From the NCBI GenBank assembly GCA_025677835.1, contig JAIXMR010000024.1:1-64000 (forward strand): a stretch of 64,000 nt of DNA, written 5' to 3'. The stretch is from Sporodiniella umbellata (Eukaryota; Mucoromycota; Mucoromycetes; Mucorales; Rhizopodaceae). The position numbers and the translations under genes are program-made. This document shows positions 1 to 11,730 of the stretch, piece after piece (within the stretch, counting starts at the first letter, position 1; every line of letters begins with the position of its first letter). Below the pieces are notes generated by a model. That model was not told where the DNA came from. It did not search any database and saw nothing but the letters and a program-made list of their open reading frames with translations.

Positions 1-429
1 AAATTGGAAAAATAGCATTATATTTTGTTCTTGAGCTATGATATAAAAGTACATCCGCGTACAAGCTAACATCTTGAACGTTTTTCTTATCTTAAGTTAA
101 CATAGCGCTCCAAAACATACAATAATTTAAGAAGAGGATGAGGCTTCAAGGAAGATGACAAGACTGAACAGACTATTCTTTCAAAAATTACTAAAAAGCC
201 TAATAAAAACAAGAATGAATTTAAGAAAATTATATAATAATAGATATAGGGTGTCTCTCTATGGTCATCTACACAAGTCAACAAAACACTTGCAAATGAA
301 CGATATAAATTATCTTCTACTCTTACCAAAGCTGATGATGTAGAAGTTACGAAAAAGCTACAGGTAAATGATGGATATATAAGACGCTTTGGTAAAAATG
401 TTGATAACAATAGATTTCATTGTCTTTAA

Positions 430-1468
430 AATACAGATATGGATGGCAGAAGAAGAAGGGAGAGAAAACCTGAATACATCATACAAGATTACCAAGGGTA
501 AACAGGCCGTGAGGGAAGAAAATGGCGACAACGAAAAACCAGCTTTATAGATGATGATAATGACTATTCAAACGAAAGAAGTGATAATACGTCTGACGAA
601 AACTTAGTATACATCCTTGACAGTAAGCAACTTCAGCATTTCCAATTAAGACCTATAGTAAGGCAAAAAAAACGATGGTCTGTTTGTTAAAGTAGATTTG
701 TATAAGAAAAATACCGAAAAGTCGCTGATATTTTAATCAATTTATATGTATTAGAAAGGCAGTATAAAGAAAGCTTAAGATAGTAGAGTCTATGAGCTTA
801 TTCAATATTTTTATTTCGGATTAAACAAATTGCCAAATGATTTTGTACTCAGTCCATCATTGCATAGATCAGAAAAAGAGAAACTCTTTTTATGGTAAAC
901 GGTCTGATAATAATTTGTAATATTATTGATGATATCAACTCTATATGCAATTGATAAGCTAGAAAGAATGGTGACAAAAACGCATAAAATCCATCCTGAT
1001 TATGAGTGTGCTACAATTTCTGAGAAAGGCTCTATTGTTTTACTGAGGTAAAAACAGAATATAAGAAAAAGAATACCCTGTCTATTCGTCAAGGCTTGCT
1101 AGGACTAGCGTTGTTTGGTATAAACGAAGTTGAGAATAACAATGCTAAATGCATTTTACTTGTACAGATCATAGGTAAAGTAAGCCCTAAATCATTGATG
1201 CTTTTTTGATATTTTGTTCATAAACGTATATAAATTAGGTTCTATAATAACATACTATAGATGCAAGAAACACATACATGGCGCTGGACTTGTTTTCAAA
1301 ATTTCAAAAATCAAAATCCCATTGTCTATGCAAAATTTGCCTGGTTTTGTACTGAAACTTGATGATTTGAAAAGTTTAAGAAAAAGTGACTCAATTGAAA
1401 ATGTAGACTTTAATAAAAAAAATAAACACTCACAAACCAAAAAATCCAAGAACATCCATCGATTTTAA
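430..1468 (+). pseudogene. Decayed protein-coding relic of unknown family
   Basis: No open frame covers this stretch, but protein-like segments follow one another in changing frames on the plus strand. Around 600-690 a frame reads ENLVYILDSKQLQ. Around 795-897 another reads YELIQYFYFGLNKLPNDFVL. At about 970-1050 there is TKTHKIHPDYECATISEKGS. At about 1060-1175 there is NTLSIRQGLLGLALFGINE. The tail at 1214-1468 contains LPGFVLKLDDLKSLRK. Stops and frameshifts separate these pieces, which is what a single inactivated gene looks like. The order and style resemble repeated lineage-specific proteins I associate with Mucorales genomes, but I cannot name a domain and that link is from memory. Start and end are approximate, and no function is assigned. 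Confidence 0.55.
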
Positions 1469-2389
1469 TCATAGCAATCCTTTCATTATAAGTTAAACGA
1501 TTACCGTTTACCCATCGCACTTTACTACGCTGACTATATCTTTTTTTTTTTTTTTTTTTTTAATTTTTTTGACTCTATTTTAGCTTTGTCTTTTCTGCTG
1601 TTTTTTTGTGTTGTATTCTTTATTTATTTGCTATTACTGTATCTCTTTCAACTTATAGAAACTGTCGATCAAAATACCTTGTCTATACCTACTGTACAAA
1701 TAAAAATGCCTATCATACCTGCATCGAACTGCCATTAAATGCTCTCGTACCTCTTTTTTTTATTGGTCCTTCCTACAAGCAAAAGTTGCAGTTAAGTATC
1801 AGTCTTTTAATTGTCTCTCACTATGAAATCATTTTCTCCCTGCAAAAAACAATAGTGTTGCTCAAAAAAAAAAAAAAAGACTTGAAAATACAATGAAACT
1901 AGCTAAAAAAAAAAAAAACCTTTGAGTAACAAGCATTTTCTTAAAAAGATGTATTGCGTCTCTGTTCAAAAAAGTCTTTTACAATCGTAGGGGCAGCGAT
2001 TAACTCTAGTTTATTTTATATAGTATAACTGCCCAGCTTGTAGTTATAGAGGTCTTTTGGGTAGAAAGACAGTGACCCCTCTTTATAGTTTCCGATCATA
2101 GTTAAAAAAAAAAGTAACCTTGAAACGGTATCCTATATTCTTTTTTCACCCTTTTTTAAAATTGAAAATTGTATACATACAAAGCTACATTTTACATATC
2201 GTTTTATTTTCAAGAGTCGATGTATGATCTTATGGCTTAACTTGCATTTTCTGTCCTACTTTTTTATTATGTTTCACAGAGAAAAAAAGTCTTGCAGAGA
2301 AAAGAAAAACTGTGCCTGGGATTGATTTTGATTTTTTTTTTTTTTTTTTTTTTTTTTTCGGTTTTTTCTTTACTTCCACTAATTTCGAA
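1469..2389. other. Intergenic, AT-rich, no gene seen
   Basis: Long poly-T runs (near 1541-1560 and 2334-2358) and poly-A runs (1866-1879, 1905-1918) dominate. A frame at 1606-1896 is open but ends in a poly-lysine run from poly-A and has no protein-like composition. The last 150 bases probably hold the promoter and pyrimidine-rich leader of the next gene. Confidence 0.5.
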
Positions 2390-3538
2390 ATGAGTGAATC
2401 AAGTCCAGATAGTATAGAGGACTATTTTCTAAAACAAGGAGAGAGACTCGGACTTGCTGTTGAAAGAGAAGAAAATCATTTTTATTTGGCCAACAAAACG
2501 TTCTATACTACATGTCACAAAATATCCCGACAAAACAATCCAAATTTCAAAAAGAAGCCACCCTATACGCTTCTGGAAAGCTGGCTTATACACAGCGTGT
2601 TCAGTAAATCACAACAGATACTGCTTAGATTTCCATCAGTCTATCCTAGAGTAATGATGACTGAGGGAGACTTCATATATACCCCACACCAGGTTGTCGA
2701 GAGTCCTTTCCAGCAAGAGGCCGTTGAGGGCTATGAGGATGATGAAGAAGATGACTACTATGACGATGACACCTTTGTTATAGGCGAGGAGGGAGTTATT
2801 ATGATGAGTGCGTCAGCACCTATAAGATATATTGATGAAGATGAAAATGAGCCAGTTTCTGTCATGATGGATGAGAACACTTGGATGGGGCACAGCAAAT
2901 ACAATGGAAACGGACTGACGCTTCATGTCGTCAATCCCGATTTAGATGGAAAAGAGGAGGGTGTGCCTCAAAATTGCGATGGAATCTTGACAGTAGGAGA
3001 AGGCAAAGTAGCTGTTGGTGAGAGAAATGAGGTAGATGAAAATAGGCTTGATGTGGAGTCAAAGTTTGTGTCCATGTCACCAGAACTTATTGACCGGTAT
3101 CGCTCAGCAAGTCTGGCATCAACAACAAACAATGCATACAATGAAAGTAGTGGTAGCGAAATAGCCAAGGCTAATATAGGCGAGTCTGAAAAGTATCTGT
3201 CGCGTCACTTGAACAGCTCGTACCAGTCCTTGGCAGATATGATGCTGGACGACGATACAGAAAACCATTTAATTTATTCTCAGCAGATAAATACCGTTTC
3301 CTATGGCTCACTGCAAGAGCAAAGAGCCAGCAAAAAACGTTTCATGCTACAAGTCTCCTCAAATTCTGCAAGTATAACACAAAGGGCACTAGATCTAGCT
3401 CAACATTATCAAGCAAACGAAGAAAAAACTTTTATAAATTTGGTTTCCTATATTTTCAATATATGGATATCCTTCGTTTTAGGCGTAGGCACTCTTTTAG
3501 ACTGGAGAAGTCATGTAAAATCACCGAGCATAGTTTGA
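2390..3538 (+). CDS. Acidic orphan protein with C-terminal hydrophobic segment (382 aa)
   Basis: This is a single open exon of unrecognised family. The open frame extends upstream to 2312, but that extension is a poly-phenylalanine run encoded by a poly-T tract, so I take the ATG at 2390 (MSESSPDSIEDYF). Residues about 15-90 look globular (THEHIS-like mixed composition with a lysine-rich stretch near residue 60). Near residue 120 there is an acidic run (YEDDEEDDYYDDD), and the middle is Ser/Asn/Glu-rich and probably disordered. The last about 35 residues hold a hydrophobic stretch (LVSYIFNIWISFVLGVGTLL) consistent with a tail anchor and a short polar end. The inference is a tail-anchored membrane protein with a cytosolic acidic domain. 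The long clean frame supports a real gene; its function is unknown. Confidence 0.6.
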   Translation: MSESSPDSIEDYFLKQGERLGLAVEREENHFYLANKTFYTTCHKISRQNNPNFKKKPPYTLLESWLIHSVFSKSQQILLRFPSVYPRVMMTEGDFIYTPHQVVESPFQQEAVEGYEDDEEDDYYDDDTFVIGEEGVIMMSASAPIRYIDEDENEPVSVMMDENTWMGHSKYNGNGLTLHVVNPDLDGKEEGVPQNCDGILTVGEGKVAVGERNEVDENRLDVESKFVSMSPELIDRYRSASLASTTNNAYNESSGSEIAKANIGESEKYLSRHLNSSYQSLADMMLDDDTENHLIYSQQINTVSYGSLQEQRASKKRFMLQVSSNSASITQRALDLAQHYQANEEKTFINLVSYIFNIWISFVLGVGTLLDWRSHVKSPSIV

Positions 3539-3729
3539 AATAGCTCAAACAACAACACACTTTATATATTATCCATATCCTATACACTCATCTTTATTTA
3601 CTTGTACCTTTTAATCATCTTTATAAATATTTAAAACTCAGAATCGAACCATCCCTCTCTTGTCGTTTCTCCAATGTGTATATGTTTTTAAGCTCTTCAT
3701 CACTTTTCTGTCAAAATGTGGCATGATTT

Positions 3730-3762
<33 letters not shown>

Positions 3763-3853
3763 CGACCCTTTTTTATTTAAAAAGCAGATAAAAATGACTA
3801 GGCATTACTTTTATCTTTTTCTTGACTTTTTATTATAACCGTTATTAGTAACT
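3539..3853. other. Intergenic spacer with long poly-A tract
   Basis: This is the 3' flank of the acidic orphan and the 5' flank of the monooxygenase. A T-run followed by about 24 A residues sits near 3728-3760. No gene is seen. Confidence 0.5.
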
Positions 3854-5825
3854 ATGGTCACATCTGATATAGCACCGCCTTCATCTACCCTGGATATTCT
3901 TATTGTTGGCGGCGGCCCTGTAGGATTACTTGCTGCAAATCTGTTTGTTCAGGCCGGTATGTCTGTTCGTGTATTAGGTAAACATATCAAACTTTTATAC
4001 ACAGAGATTTAGATAGATTGTCTAGATATTGAGCATGAACCAAATCATTGGGGGAGAGGAGATTGGATTCACGGACGTACACTTGAGCTCTTGGAAAGAG
4101 CTAATTTAACTTCAGAGCTACTTGATACTGGTGTCAAGGTGGAAAAAATGACCTCTTATTTAAATGATAAGCTTCAGAGAGAAATACCTTTTGTTCCAGA
4201 GGAAACAGAGTCCAAGCATGAGTAAGTGTGTGTGTGTGTGTGTTTTTTTATGAATACAAATGCTCAGTAAGCAGCTTAGATATTTATTGTGTGTGGGTCA
4301 GCACATTACTGAGTCAAGTCTCCAAGGGAAGCTATCAAGAAAAGACGTTCAAGTAGAGAGACCTTCTACTGTAGTGAAGATGGTAAGAGTGGATGACGAT
4401 GAGTACCCTATGCATGCTACAGTGATGCATGTTGGTGACAAGAGAGGCTACGAAGAAGTTAGATGCAAATATATTTTGGGCTGCGATGGTGCTCATAGCG
4501 ATATCCGCCAACAGTTGGGTATATCCAATGAGGGCGAAACTTCTGAAACTCATGCAGGTGTACTTGATGCTATGATTCGAACCAACCACCCAAGTAAAAA
4601 AGACGTTTGGTAAGGAAGACCTCCATTATACACATATCTGTGCAGAGAAAGATAGTTTCTGACTTTTCTGAAATAGTATCATTCAAAACGACCATACGAA
4701 AACTATCAGCATGTTCCCACGTGAAAACGGATTAACTCGGATTTTTGTACATTTTTCTGAAAACGAACATGAGCAAAGAAAGGAGGCTCATAACCGAAAC
4801 AAAATTCAAGTCGAGGATATACAAAGAGAAGCCAAACGCGCACTACTTCCCCATCGTATCGATTTTCTAGGTATTCTTTATTGGTCTGTATATGTGGTTG
4901 GGCAAAGATTTGCAGAAAAATTAGATGCGGAAGACCTAAGAGTATTTTTGTGTGGTGATGCTGCGCACTCTCAAAGTCCCACGCTTGGCCAAGGACTGAA
5001 CACTGGCTTTGGTGATATCTTTAATCTCGTAAGCCACCGTACAAAGACGGTCTCAATCACCACTTACTAACCAACAACACGCACTAGGCATGGAAAATAT
5101 GTATGGTAGAAAAGGGCCAGATGAACCGAAAAAATCTATCCACATATCAGACAGAAAGATGGCCAGTAGCTCAGAACGTGCTTAATGTAGATAGGGTGGC
5201 AGCCAAAGCGGCGGCAGGCCATGAGGCTACTGATTACTGCAAAGTAGTTGAAGAGCATCGTGCCTTTACAGCTGGCTTTGGCGTGAAATACGAAGCTGAT
5301 AGTCTGCTCTCTTACTCCACACCAAAAACCCAAAGCTACACACTTCAACCAGGTATACGTGCACCCAATTACAAAGTATATAGTTATGCCACCGGTAAAA
5401 AGACGCGCTTGTTTGATGTGGTTGTTAAAGACGATAGACCTCTTTGGCTTTCGTTTACACTGCTGGTGCTTGCTAGCGATCTGCAATTTACATTTGAAAA
5501 AGTCAGTGCCTTTTTGAACGAAACATCTAAAAATGCAGCCTCCCTACCTCATATGAATGTTGTGGTTGTTACAACAAGTACTGCTGATCGAATACTATCT
5601 TACAAAGAATCCTTAGACAGCGATCGGGTAGTAATTGATAAACTCAATCAAGCACAATGCCATAGAGCGTACCATCGCAAAACAGAGTCTGTAGCTGTAA
5701 AACCTGACGAGCTACAGGTAGCCTTGATCAGACCAGATGGCTATATTGGAACAATTTTACGAGGAGATACCGACCCAAGTAGCCTGAGCAATAGTGTATA
5801 TCAATATTTTTCAAACATTATGTAG
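3854..5825 (+). CDS. FAD-dependent aromatic monooxygenase (phenol 2-monooxygenase type)
   Basis: Five exons give 583 aa: 3854-3977, 4026-4221, 4268-4609, 4677-5028, 5088-5825. The N-terminus holds the dinucleotide-binding fold ILIVGGGPVGLLAANLF (about residues 16-32). It is followed by HEPNHWGRGDWIHGRTLELL, and by ILGCDGAHSDIRQQLG, the DG motif of flavoprotein hydroxylases. The second FAD motif is FLCGDAAHSQSPTLGQGLNT, where GDAAH contacts the flavin. The C-terminal about 170 residues fit the thioredoxin-like dimerisation domain of phenol hydroxylases (starting near PGIRAPNYKV). The family hydroxylates phenolic or aromatic substrates with NADPH and O2; the actual substrate cannot be read. The second intron contains a (GT)n run at 4223-4242. 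No signal peptide is seen, so a cytosolic or peroxisomal site is possible. Family call is strong. Confidence 0.88.
4223..4242 (+). repeat. (GT)n microsatellite in an intron
   Basis: About ten GT units directly follow the 5' splice site of the second monooxygenase intron. The intron therefore contains repeated potential donor dinucleotides. Confidence 0.8.
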
Positions 5826-6494
5826 ACTTTCAATAAATATGTTCTTTTTATATGTATAAAATTTTAAAGCGAATAAGTTTTATATCGTTGGTTTCAACAG
5901 CTGATTACGAGACAAACATTCTGCTTTTTTTTTTTTTTTTTTTTTTTTTTTTGAAAATTACAAGTTTCTAACAAAAAAGAGCCATGAGAGTAAAGTAGGT
6001 AAGTTTTCTGAGAAAGGCGCACCTTGGTCTACAAGCTGCAGACTTTGTTAAAGCGTAGCTGTCGCAGAAACAACAAAAGTAAGTACACTCTGTCTAGTTA
6101 TTTGGGCTATAAGTTTATCGGCACATAGTTTTATAGGCGAAGAGTTTAGTAAATAAAAAAAAACTACAGGTATGTACAAGCTTGTTAATATATAATACCT
6201 CTTGAGCCAGTTTCTGAATAACCCCTGACACAATTAAGGTTTTTTTTTTAGGGACGTTTTGATATTTAAACACTAAAAAAGCAAAAAAAAAACTCAAAAT
6301 TGTGCGAACTGTAAGTACAATACTCCAAAAGCTGCTTTAAATCCAGAATGTGTGCCGCTTGAATCTGTCAGAGAAAAGATAAAAAAAGTGAAAAAAAAAA
6401 AGCGTTGTGACGCGAATTTTATACGCGCCCTAACGATTAAAAATGAAAAAAAAAAGTATCGTGGCAACAAAAAAGCTACCTTTTTTTTATAACA
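5826..6494. other. Intergenic region with poly-T tract
   Basis: This holds the 3' flank of the monooxygenase, a poly-T run near 5925-5952, and the promoter side of RAD21. Short open frames on the minus strand (6048-6509) are low-complexity, and I do not support them as genes. Confidence 0.5.
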
Positions 6495-8274
6495 ATGATA
6501 ACCGACCAATTAACTAAACAAGGGCCTCTTGCCCGAGTTTGGCTTGCTTCTCACTACGAAAGAAAATTATCCAAATCTCAATTCTTACAAACCAACATTG
6601 AAAAGACGATTAGTAAATGGCGTTTTAGAGTACTCAAACACTTACTTTAAAATAGGTGCAATTGAAACAAACCAGGAAGAGGAGCCTTTAGCACTTCGCA
6701 TCTCAGGTCAACTTCTGCTTGGTGTAGCTCGCATTTATTCTCGAAAGACAAGATATCTTTTAGAGGACTGTAATGATGCCCTTGTCAAGATCAAACTTGT
6801 AAGAAAAAAATACATTTTTTATATTACTAGTGTGACAGTAAAGATTGAGAAACGAAAATTAGGCTTTCAAAAAAAGCGATGTTAGCATGCCCGACATTCA
6901 ACACACCATTGCCAACACTAACGCCATTTCTTTGCAAGACAAAATAACTGAATTCGATCTTTTACTCCCTACTGTACCTCATGATTCAACGTAAGCGTTC
7001 ACTCTTTTCTAGCCTCACTATAAAATATACACATCCTTACTAAAGTACCACTCTCGTTCTCTTTGCTGTGCTAAACACATAGTTTGAATGAGTTTGATAT
7101 TTCAATGGATAGTCTGGATATGGCAGGCTCTCAAGATATGACTTTGGGTGAATACCAAAACAACTTTTCCTTTGGTGATCTTGAATTTGGTCGCACTAGC
7201 GACAATTTTGCAACAGAAGCTGGTCGTCGTGACCAAGCTGGATTTTCAGAAACTGCATTTGAACCTACAGAAATTTCAGAGCCTTTCAAAGGGATGTCTT
7301 TAGACGATCCTACTGGACTATCCGACAATATGACTGGGTTTGACTTTGACGTCAATGATAACTTGAATTATGGAGTTGATTTCGATCTCGAAGGAAGATT
7401 TAATCAACAATCTTTGGATGCAGCTGATAATGTCTCCTTGGACACCTTGATGCAAGTGGGTATCATGCCCGCTGAAGATCAAGACATGTTGGATACAGAG
7501 TCTTTACAAGAACCCATACGTAAGCGTAAGAGGTTAGTGGTAGACAAGGTGACAGAAATTCCCCAGGAGGATCTTCGTAAATACAACCGCGATACATCCT
7601 CGATTGTGAGCCAGGTAAATATACAGACAAGCTTAAATATACACTAACCATACGAGGGGTTTTTTTTAAGGATGTTCGACCTTTTGAAGTACGTAAAAAG
7701 AAAGCCACAATTGACTTGCGCAACCCCTCTGACAAAGGGCTTGGATCAGAATTGAAAAGCATGTTCGCCAATATTCGCTCTGACCGGCGCGCATCTATCT
7801 TTAATGATAGAATGGAGGCTCAAAATGATCACACGGGGGCGCCTACCCCAGGCCAAGATCAGCTTGAGCCTTTTGGCAACTATCAGGATTTTGGTGTGGA
7901 TATTGACGCTGGGGACTTCAATCAGGATAGATTCAATCAATTTGAGGCTGTAAGAATAGTAACACTATGCAAGTCACTTAAATTTCTTCCAATAGAACAA
8001 TGGTGAAACTGTCAGCCTTGGAAGTGGTTCTATGGCTACACAAAATACTCAAACACTCAACGAAGGTACTCGCAGAACTTATGAGACTATCGAAAGCCAT
8101 ATGCAATTCAACCAATCCGTCAAATTTGCTGAAATTGCACCTAACACAAACAAGAGATCTGATGCTGCCAGAAGGTTTTATGAAGTTTTGCTGTTGGCAT
8201 CCAAAGACAAAATCAAAGTTAAACAGGAACGTGCTTTCAGCGACATACATCTTAGTACTGTCAGTGCCCACTAA
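6495..8274 (+). CDS. rad21: Cohesin alpha-kleisin subunit RAD21/SCC1
   Basis: Six exons give 492 aa: 6495-6612, 6656-6798, 6863-6990, 7083-7614, 7671-7949, 7996-8274. The N-terminal kleisin domain is very clear: [18 protein letters not shown], then [20 protein letters not shown] and [17 protein letters not shown], the segment that contacts SMC3. ITEFDLLLP follows, as in other RAD21 proteins. The centre is acidic and probably disordered. The C-terminal winged helix that binds SMC1 reads [23 protein letters not shown]21 closes the cohesin ring holding sister chromatids and is cut by separase at anaphase. The usual MFYS start is absent: the protein begins [11 protein letters not shown]. Either the start is divergent or a tiny upstream exon was missed. 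REC8 is less likely given the N-terminal match. Confidence 0.92.
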
Positions 8275-8989
8275 ATTCATAACAATAAAGGATTTTTCAC
8301 TTTTTGATAGCCACTGTTTGTAATAATGTAAGAAGCAACGTATAATACCTTTTATAGTCTAGCTACAAATAATAACACTTGATGTACGAACTTGCACATA
8401 AAAAAGAAAAGCAACTTGAGTCCTTGAGTTAAATCGGCGGCGATTTAATTTGAAAGGAACCATGCATGATTTTCTCAAATCCAAAGACACTAGCAAAGCA
8501 CGTTCTTTATCTATCTATTGATTAGCGTTCGCTATATTGCAAAAAAAAAAAAAAATATTCGTGTTTTCTTTTTTCTCGTTAACTCAATTCAATTACTCTC
8601 AACTCTTTTTTGCATCACTCAATTGTTGTGTTGAATCTCACAAGTAAGGCATTCTGTATAGACTAGGGAACATTTAGCTGTAGATAATTATGTTAAACTC
8701 ACGAGATAGGTGGGAAGAAAATTAAGAGCGAGTCATTCTAGGGCTTTACGGTCTATTTTATTTCGCTTGAAACGTAGAAAATATATAGCATATGCTAAAT
8801 TCCCAATATATATACTTCCTTTTGAATAAATGTCTTTGATGCAGAGTTGTACTATATCGATGATTTTTGTGATAGTGATTAATAAATTCAACTTGTTGAA
8901 GCGACATAAAGTTGATGACAAGTGTTCTAATGCATTTGAAAAGTGAAGAATTGATCTTTAATAAATTACAATTTTTCCCGGAGCGTTCT
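8275..8989. other. Intergenic, no gene seen
   Basis: AT-rich DNA between RAD21 and a decayed relic on the other strand. No frame of protein-like composition is seen. Confidence 0.5.
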
Positions 8990-10230
8990 TGTTTTTTTTT
9001 TTTTTTTTTTTTTTTTTTGAATCTTTGGTTGATTCGTTTTTTGTGGGTTTATCTTCACAAATCAAGACATCATTGATACTAGTAACGAAGGTGTTCCAAA
9101 AAATAAAGTCCAGCTTCATATTTGACTCATCTTTCTCTATCAAGCTTAATCAATTTAACGATTTTGTTATCCTCGAATGGCTTTTCGATCTAAAAGGAAT
9201 TATCAACGTAAAAAAACTATATAGTAATAATTTAATAAACTACCTTTTAGTTATGTATCCCTCTGCTGAAGCAAATATTTAATCAAAGAGATTGCCGTAA
9301 ATCATTATACGAAACCAATCTTCATTATGGTCATGATCTTCTAAAAGATTATCCTTATATAAATAACATCTAAAAAGTAAGCAAAAGATTAATAATAATG
9401 CAAGTTATTGAATAATCATATGCTTACAATTTCTGCACAACATGCTTTATATATGAAAGGGCTAAAACTTTGGTAAATGGATTGATATTTTTTACAACAG
9501 CATACAAATCCTCTTTATTCCTGCATTGGGCAATCTTCTTTAATAGATTGTACTCTTCTTTTTTCAGTAGATACGGAAGATTTAAGCCATAAACCTTCTT
9601 CAAAGCTTTAATGCCACTTGTAAATTTTTTGGTATGAACGCTTTTATTGACAAACTTAAGACGCCTTCAGTACCACTAAATACAAGTTTGTTAGCTTTAA
9701 CTTGGGTAAACGACGCTATATTCGTATTTACTAAAATTCTGTCAACTTTTTAAACTGCTCTGCTCTATCAAGCGCTTTAAACTCTTTATTGTGTAAAGCT
9801 TTTCTTTTCTTCTTCTGTCTAAGTGATTCATGTTCTTGGTGTACTTCTGTTTCGTCCACAGAATTGGCATCATTTGCCAAACTAGTTTCTGCATCTTTAT
9901 AACCTTGATCCAATATGTCATCTCTAGCAAAAGCTTTTCGCTGCTTTTGAATATAATGTCTTTGCTCTGCAATACTGTTGCTAATGAACATTTGCACAGG
10001 CCTCAAATTAGTCACGTCAGCCGTCTTCGCTGCTAAATTGGTCGCTTTTGCTACAGCTCTGACTGAATTTTTGTTCGTAATGCATTTTGAATTCCAAAAT
10101 TCCGTCAAGTTTCTTAAAAGACTTCCTTTTGTCTTTTTTTCGTCGTGAAAGCTAAAGCTATGACTCAAGCTTTTAACCAATTTTATGTCACTCCAATTGT
10201 TGAATGGACACGAATTTAAAACTAGAGCAA
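8990..10230 (-). pseudogene. Decayed protein-coding relic of unknown, probably repeated family
   Basis: Reading the minus strand from right to left, protein-like segments appear in sequence but in shifting frames. At 10180-9731 there is a 149-codon frame with KKTKGSLLRNLTEFWNSKC and LRPVQMFISNSIAEQRHYIQ. At about 9730-9640 there is SFTQVKANKLVFSGTEGVLS. At about 9620-9430 there is KKVYGLNLPYLLKKEEYNLL, then INPFTKVLALSYIKHVVQKL. At 9130-9010 there is LDFIFWNTFVTSINDVLICE. Stops and shifts lie between the pieces. This is best explained as an old copy of a larger gene, possibly a family repeated in Mucorales. No catalytic motif is visible and no function is assigned. Borders are approximate. 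Confidence 0.55.
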
Positions 10231-10655
10231 CGTCGTCATAAGAAGCTAAAGAAAAAAAATCAATAAATACAATGAAGAGGATAATAGATACTTATCTTAA
10301 TTCAGTAGAGGTTTATTATTGCTCATTATATTGTTTGAATACAAATGTTTTAAGAATAAATTACTTATTTGATGAAACTTGCATATACGGTGCTTTTGGT
10401 ACCGATTTGCTGTTTGCAAAAAACTGGTACCTTAAAGCTTTCAAAGAGCGCTAACAGCTAATCGCGATTTACTTATATACAAGAATAGATAATCGGGACA
10501 GTAAATTTGTCTAATAACCGGAAAACCAAAAATGCCGGACAAAATAACAACTGATAATGAAGGAGAAACATCCCAAAGCCTTATAAATAATCACAACCCT
10601 TAGATCCCTTAATTTCAAAAATATCACTAATTTTAAAGAAACACTGGTAAAGAAT
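10231..10655. other. Spacer between two relics, no gene seen
   Basis: AT-rich sequence without a convincing frame. It may be further decayed flank of the neighbouring relics. Confidence 0.4.
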
Positions 10656-11313
10656 CTATGTATTATTAAATTTGGGTCGTCTCTCAAGAAAAAAAGACAT
10701 GTACGTTTCGATACTTTGTGATCGAAGTTGTACGACCGATGGCCTGGTCAAGCAAGATGGGGCTAGATGCTTTAAATAAGCAAAGAGATAATAATTTTGT
10801 AATTTTTTGAAACTAACTTCGGTAGAGTCTAATACTTGTGTGTAGGCGATGAGGTAAATACATGTGTTTGCACGCGATTCTGTTTCGTTTGTAGTCTTCA
10901 CAAGAACACGTCTTCATTTCTTGGTTCAAGACCTCAATTTCATAAAAAAGGCTTTCAACTGTAAAAGACTTTACTCTATATAGTCCATTTCTCTCTTCTG
11001 ATTTCATTATTACTGTACTCAGTATAACCTCGTTCACGCTTTCCGCTTCCAGTTCTATTCTTCGTCTTCTTTCTTCTGTGCCCATTCTGCCGACATTAAG
11101 TGAAATTTTGTTGATTTTCTGAAAGCAGTCAGGTTCCACATCATTTACAAGAAAATATATCAAACATCCAGCCCTTCTGTTTTTTTTCTGCCCAAATAAG
11201 ATGTGCGGATCGCCACATCCATTGTATATTGCCGAAAAAAAAGTCTGGTAAGTGCAGCTTTGCTTTTTTATTCTTCTGTATTTTTCTATCTCCTCTCGAA
11301 CAGGAATATTCAC
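10656..11313 (-). pseudogene. SWIM zinc-finger fragment, probably transposase-derived
   Basis: An open frame from 11313 to 10813 encodes 166 aa containing CSCEDYKRNRIACKH, the CxC-x(n)-CxH pattern of a SWIM zinc finger. It is preceded by FTVESLFYEIEVLNQEMKT, typical of the beta-strands before the finger. After the finger this frame soon stops, while an overlapping frame (10901-10656) stays open. This suggests a frameshift near 10870 or simple decay. SWIM fingers usually sit at the C-terminus of MULE/FAR1-type transposases. No DDE catalytic core is visible upstream, so this looks like a 5'-truncated piece of such an element or of a domesticated relative. A small stand-alone SWIM protein cannot be excluded. 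Confidence 0.55.
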
Positions 11314-11730
11314 AGAATTTTTAATAACCGCTTAAAAATACTTGTATGTAAGGGGGCGCTAAAAAAGTGATCAATTGGTCTTTAAAAAGGGGACCAATTG
11401 GAACTCACAAAAATGTGATGGTTACCTCCACATTGCAGTCTGTAATTTTGAGGTCAATATTGATTGTGTCTTTTTGTACAGTAGGAAAAAACGATTTGTA
11501 TCTGATGAGTATTTGATTCTGAGATGAACATTCATATACTCTCTTTAATACTATATTAGATTCTGCAGTTCTATTTTCTTTTTCTTTTTTTTTTTTTAAA
11601 AAAAAAGAACAGTAACATTCTATTACACAGATACGATTACTCAAAATTGGAGTTTTTATAAATTTATTCCAAAGTATCTACACCCATGTAGCTGCTTTTA
11701 TTACATTTTACTATATTAATTTGTCTATGT
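11314..11730. other. Intergenic, no gene seen
   Basis: A short minus-strand frame (11405-11644) contains a poly-lysine run from poly-A and has no family features. The left part probably belongs to the flank of the SWIM relic and the right part to the 3' flank of the next gene. Confidence 0.4.

Noticed and set aside
87..410. 107-codon frame on the minus strand
   Set aside because: Hydrophobic, low-complexity, no motif, and it overlaps DNA next to a relic on the other strand.
2312..2389. Upstream extension of the acidic orphan protein (MPGIDFDFFFF...)
   Set aside because: The extension is a poly-Phe run encoded by a poly-T tract; the ATG at 2390 gives a sensible N-terminus.
8989..9282. 97-codon plus-strand frame starting with poly-Phe
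   Set aside because: It begins inside a poly-T run and is antisense to the more protein-like relic.
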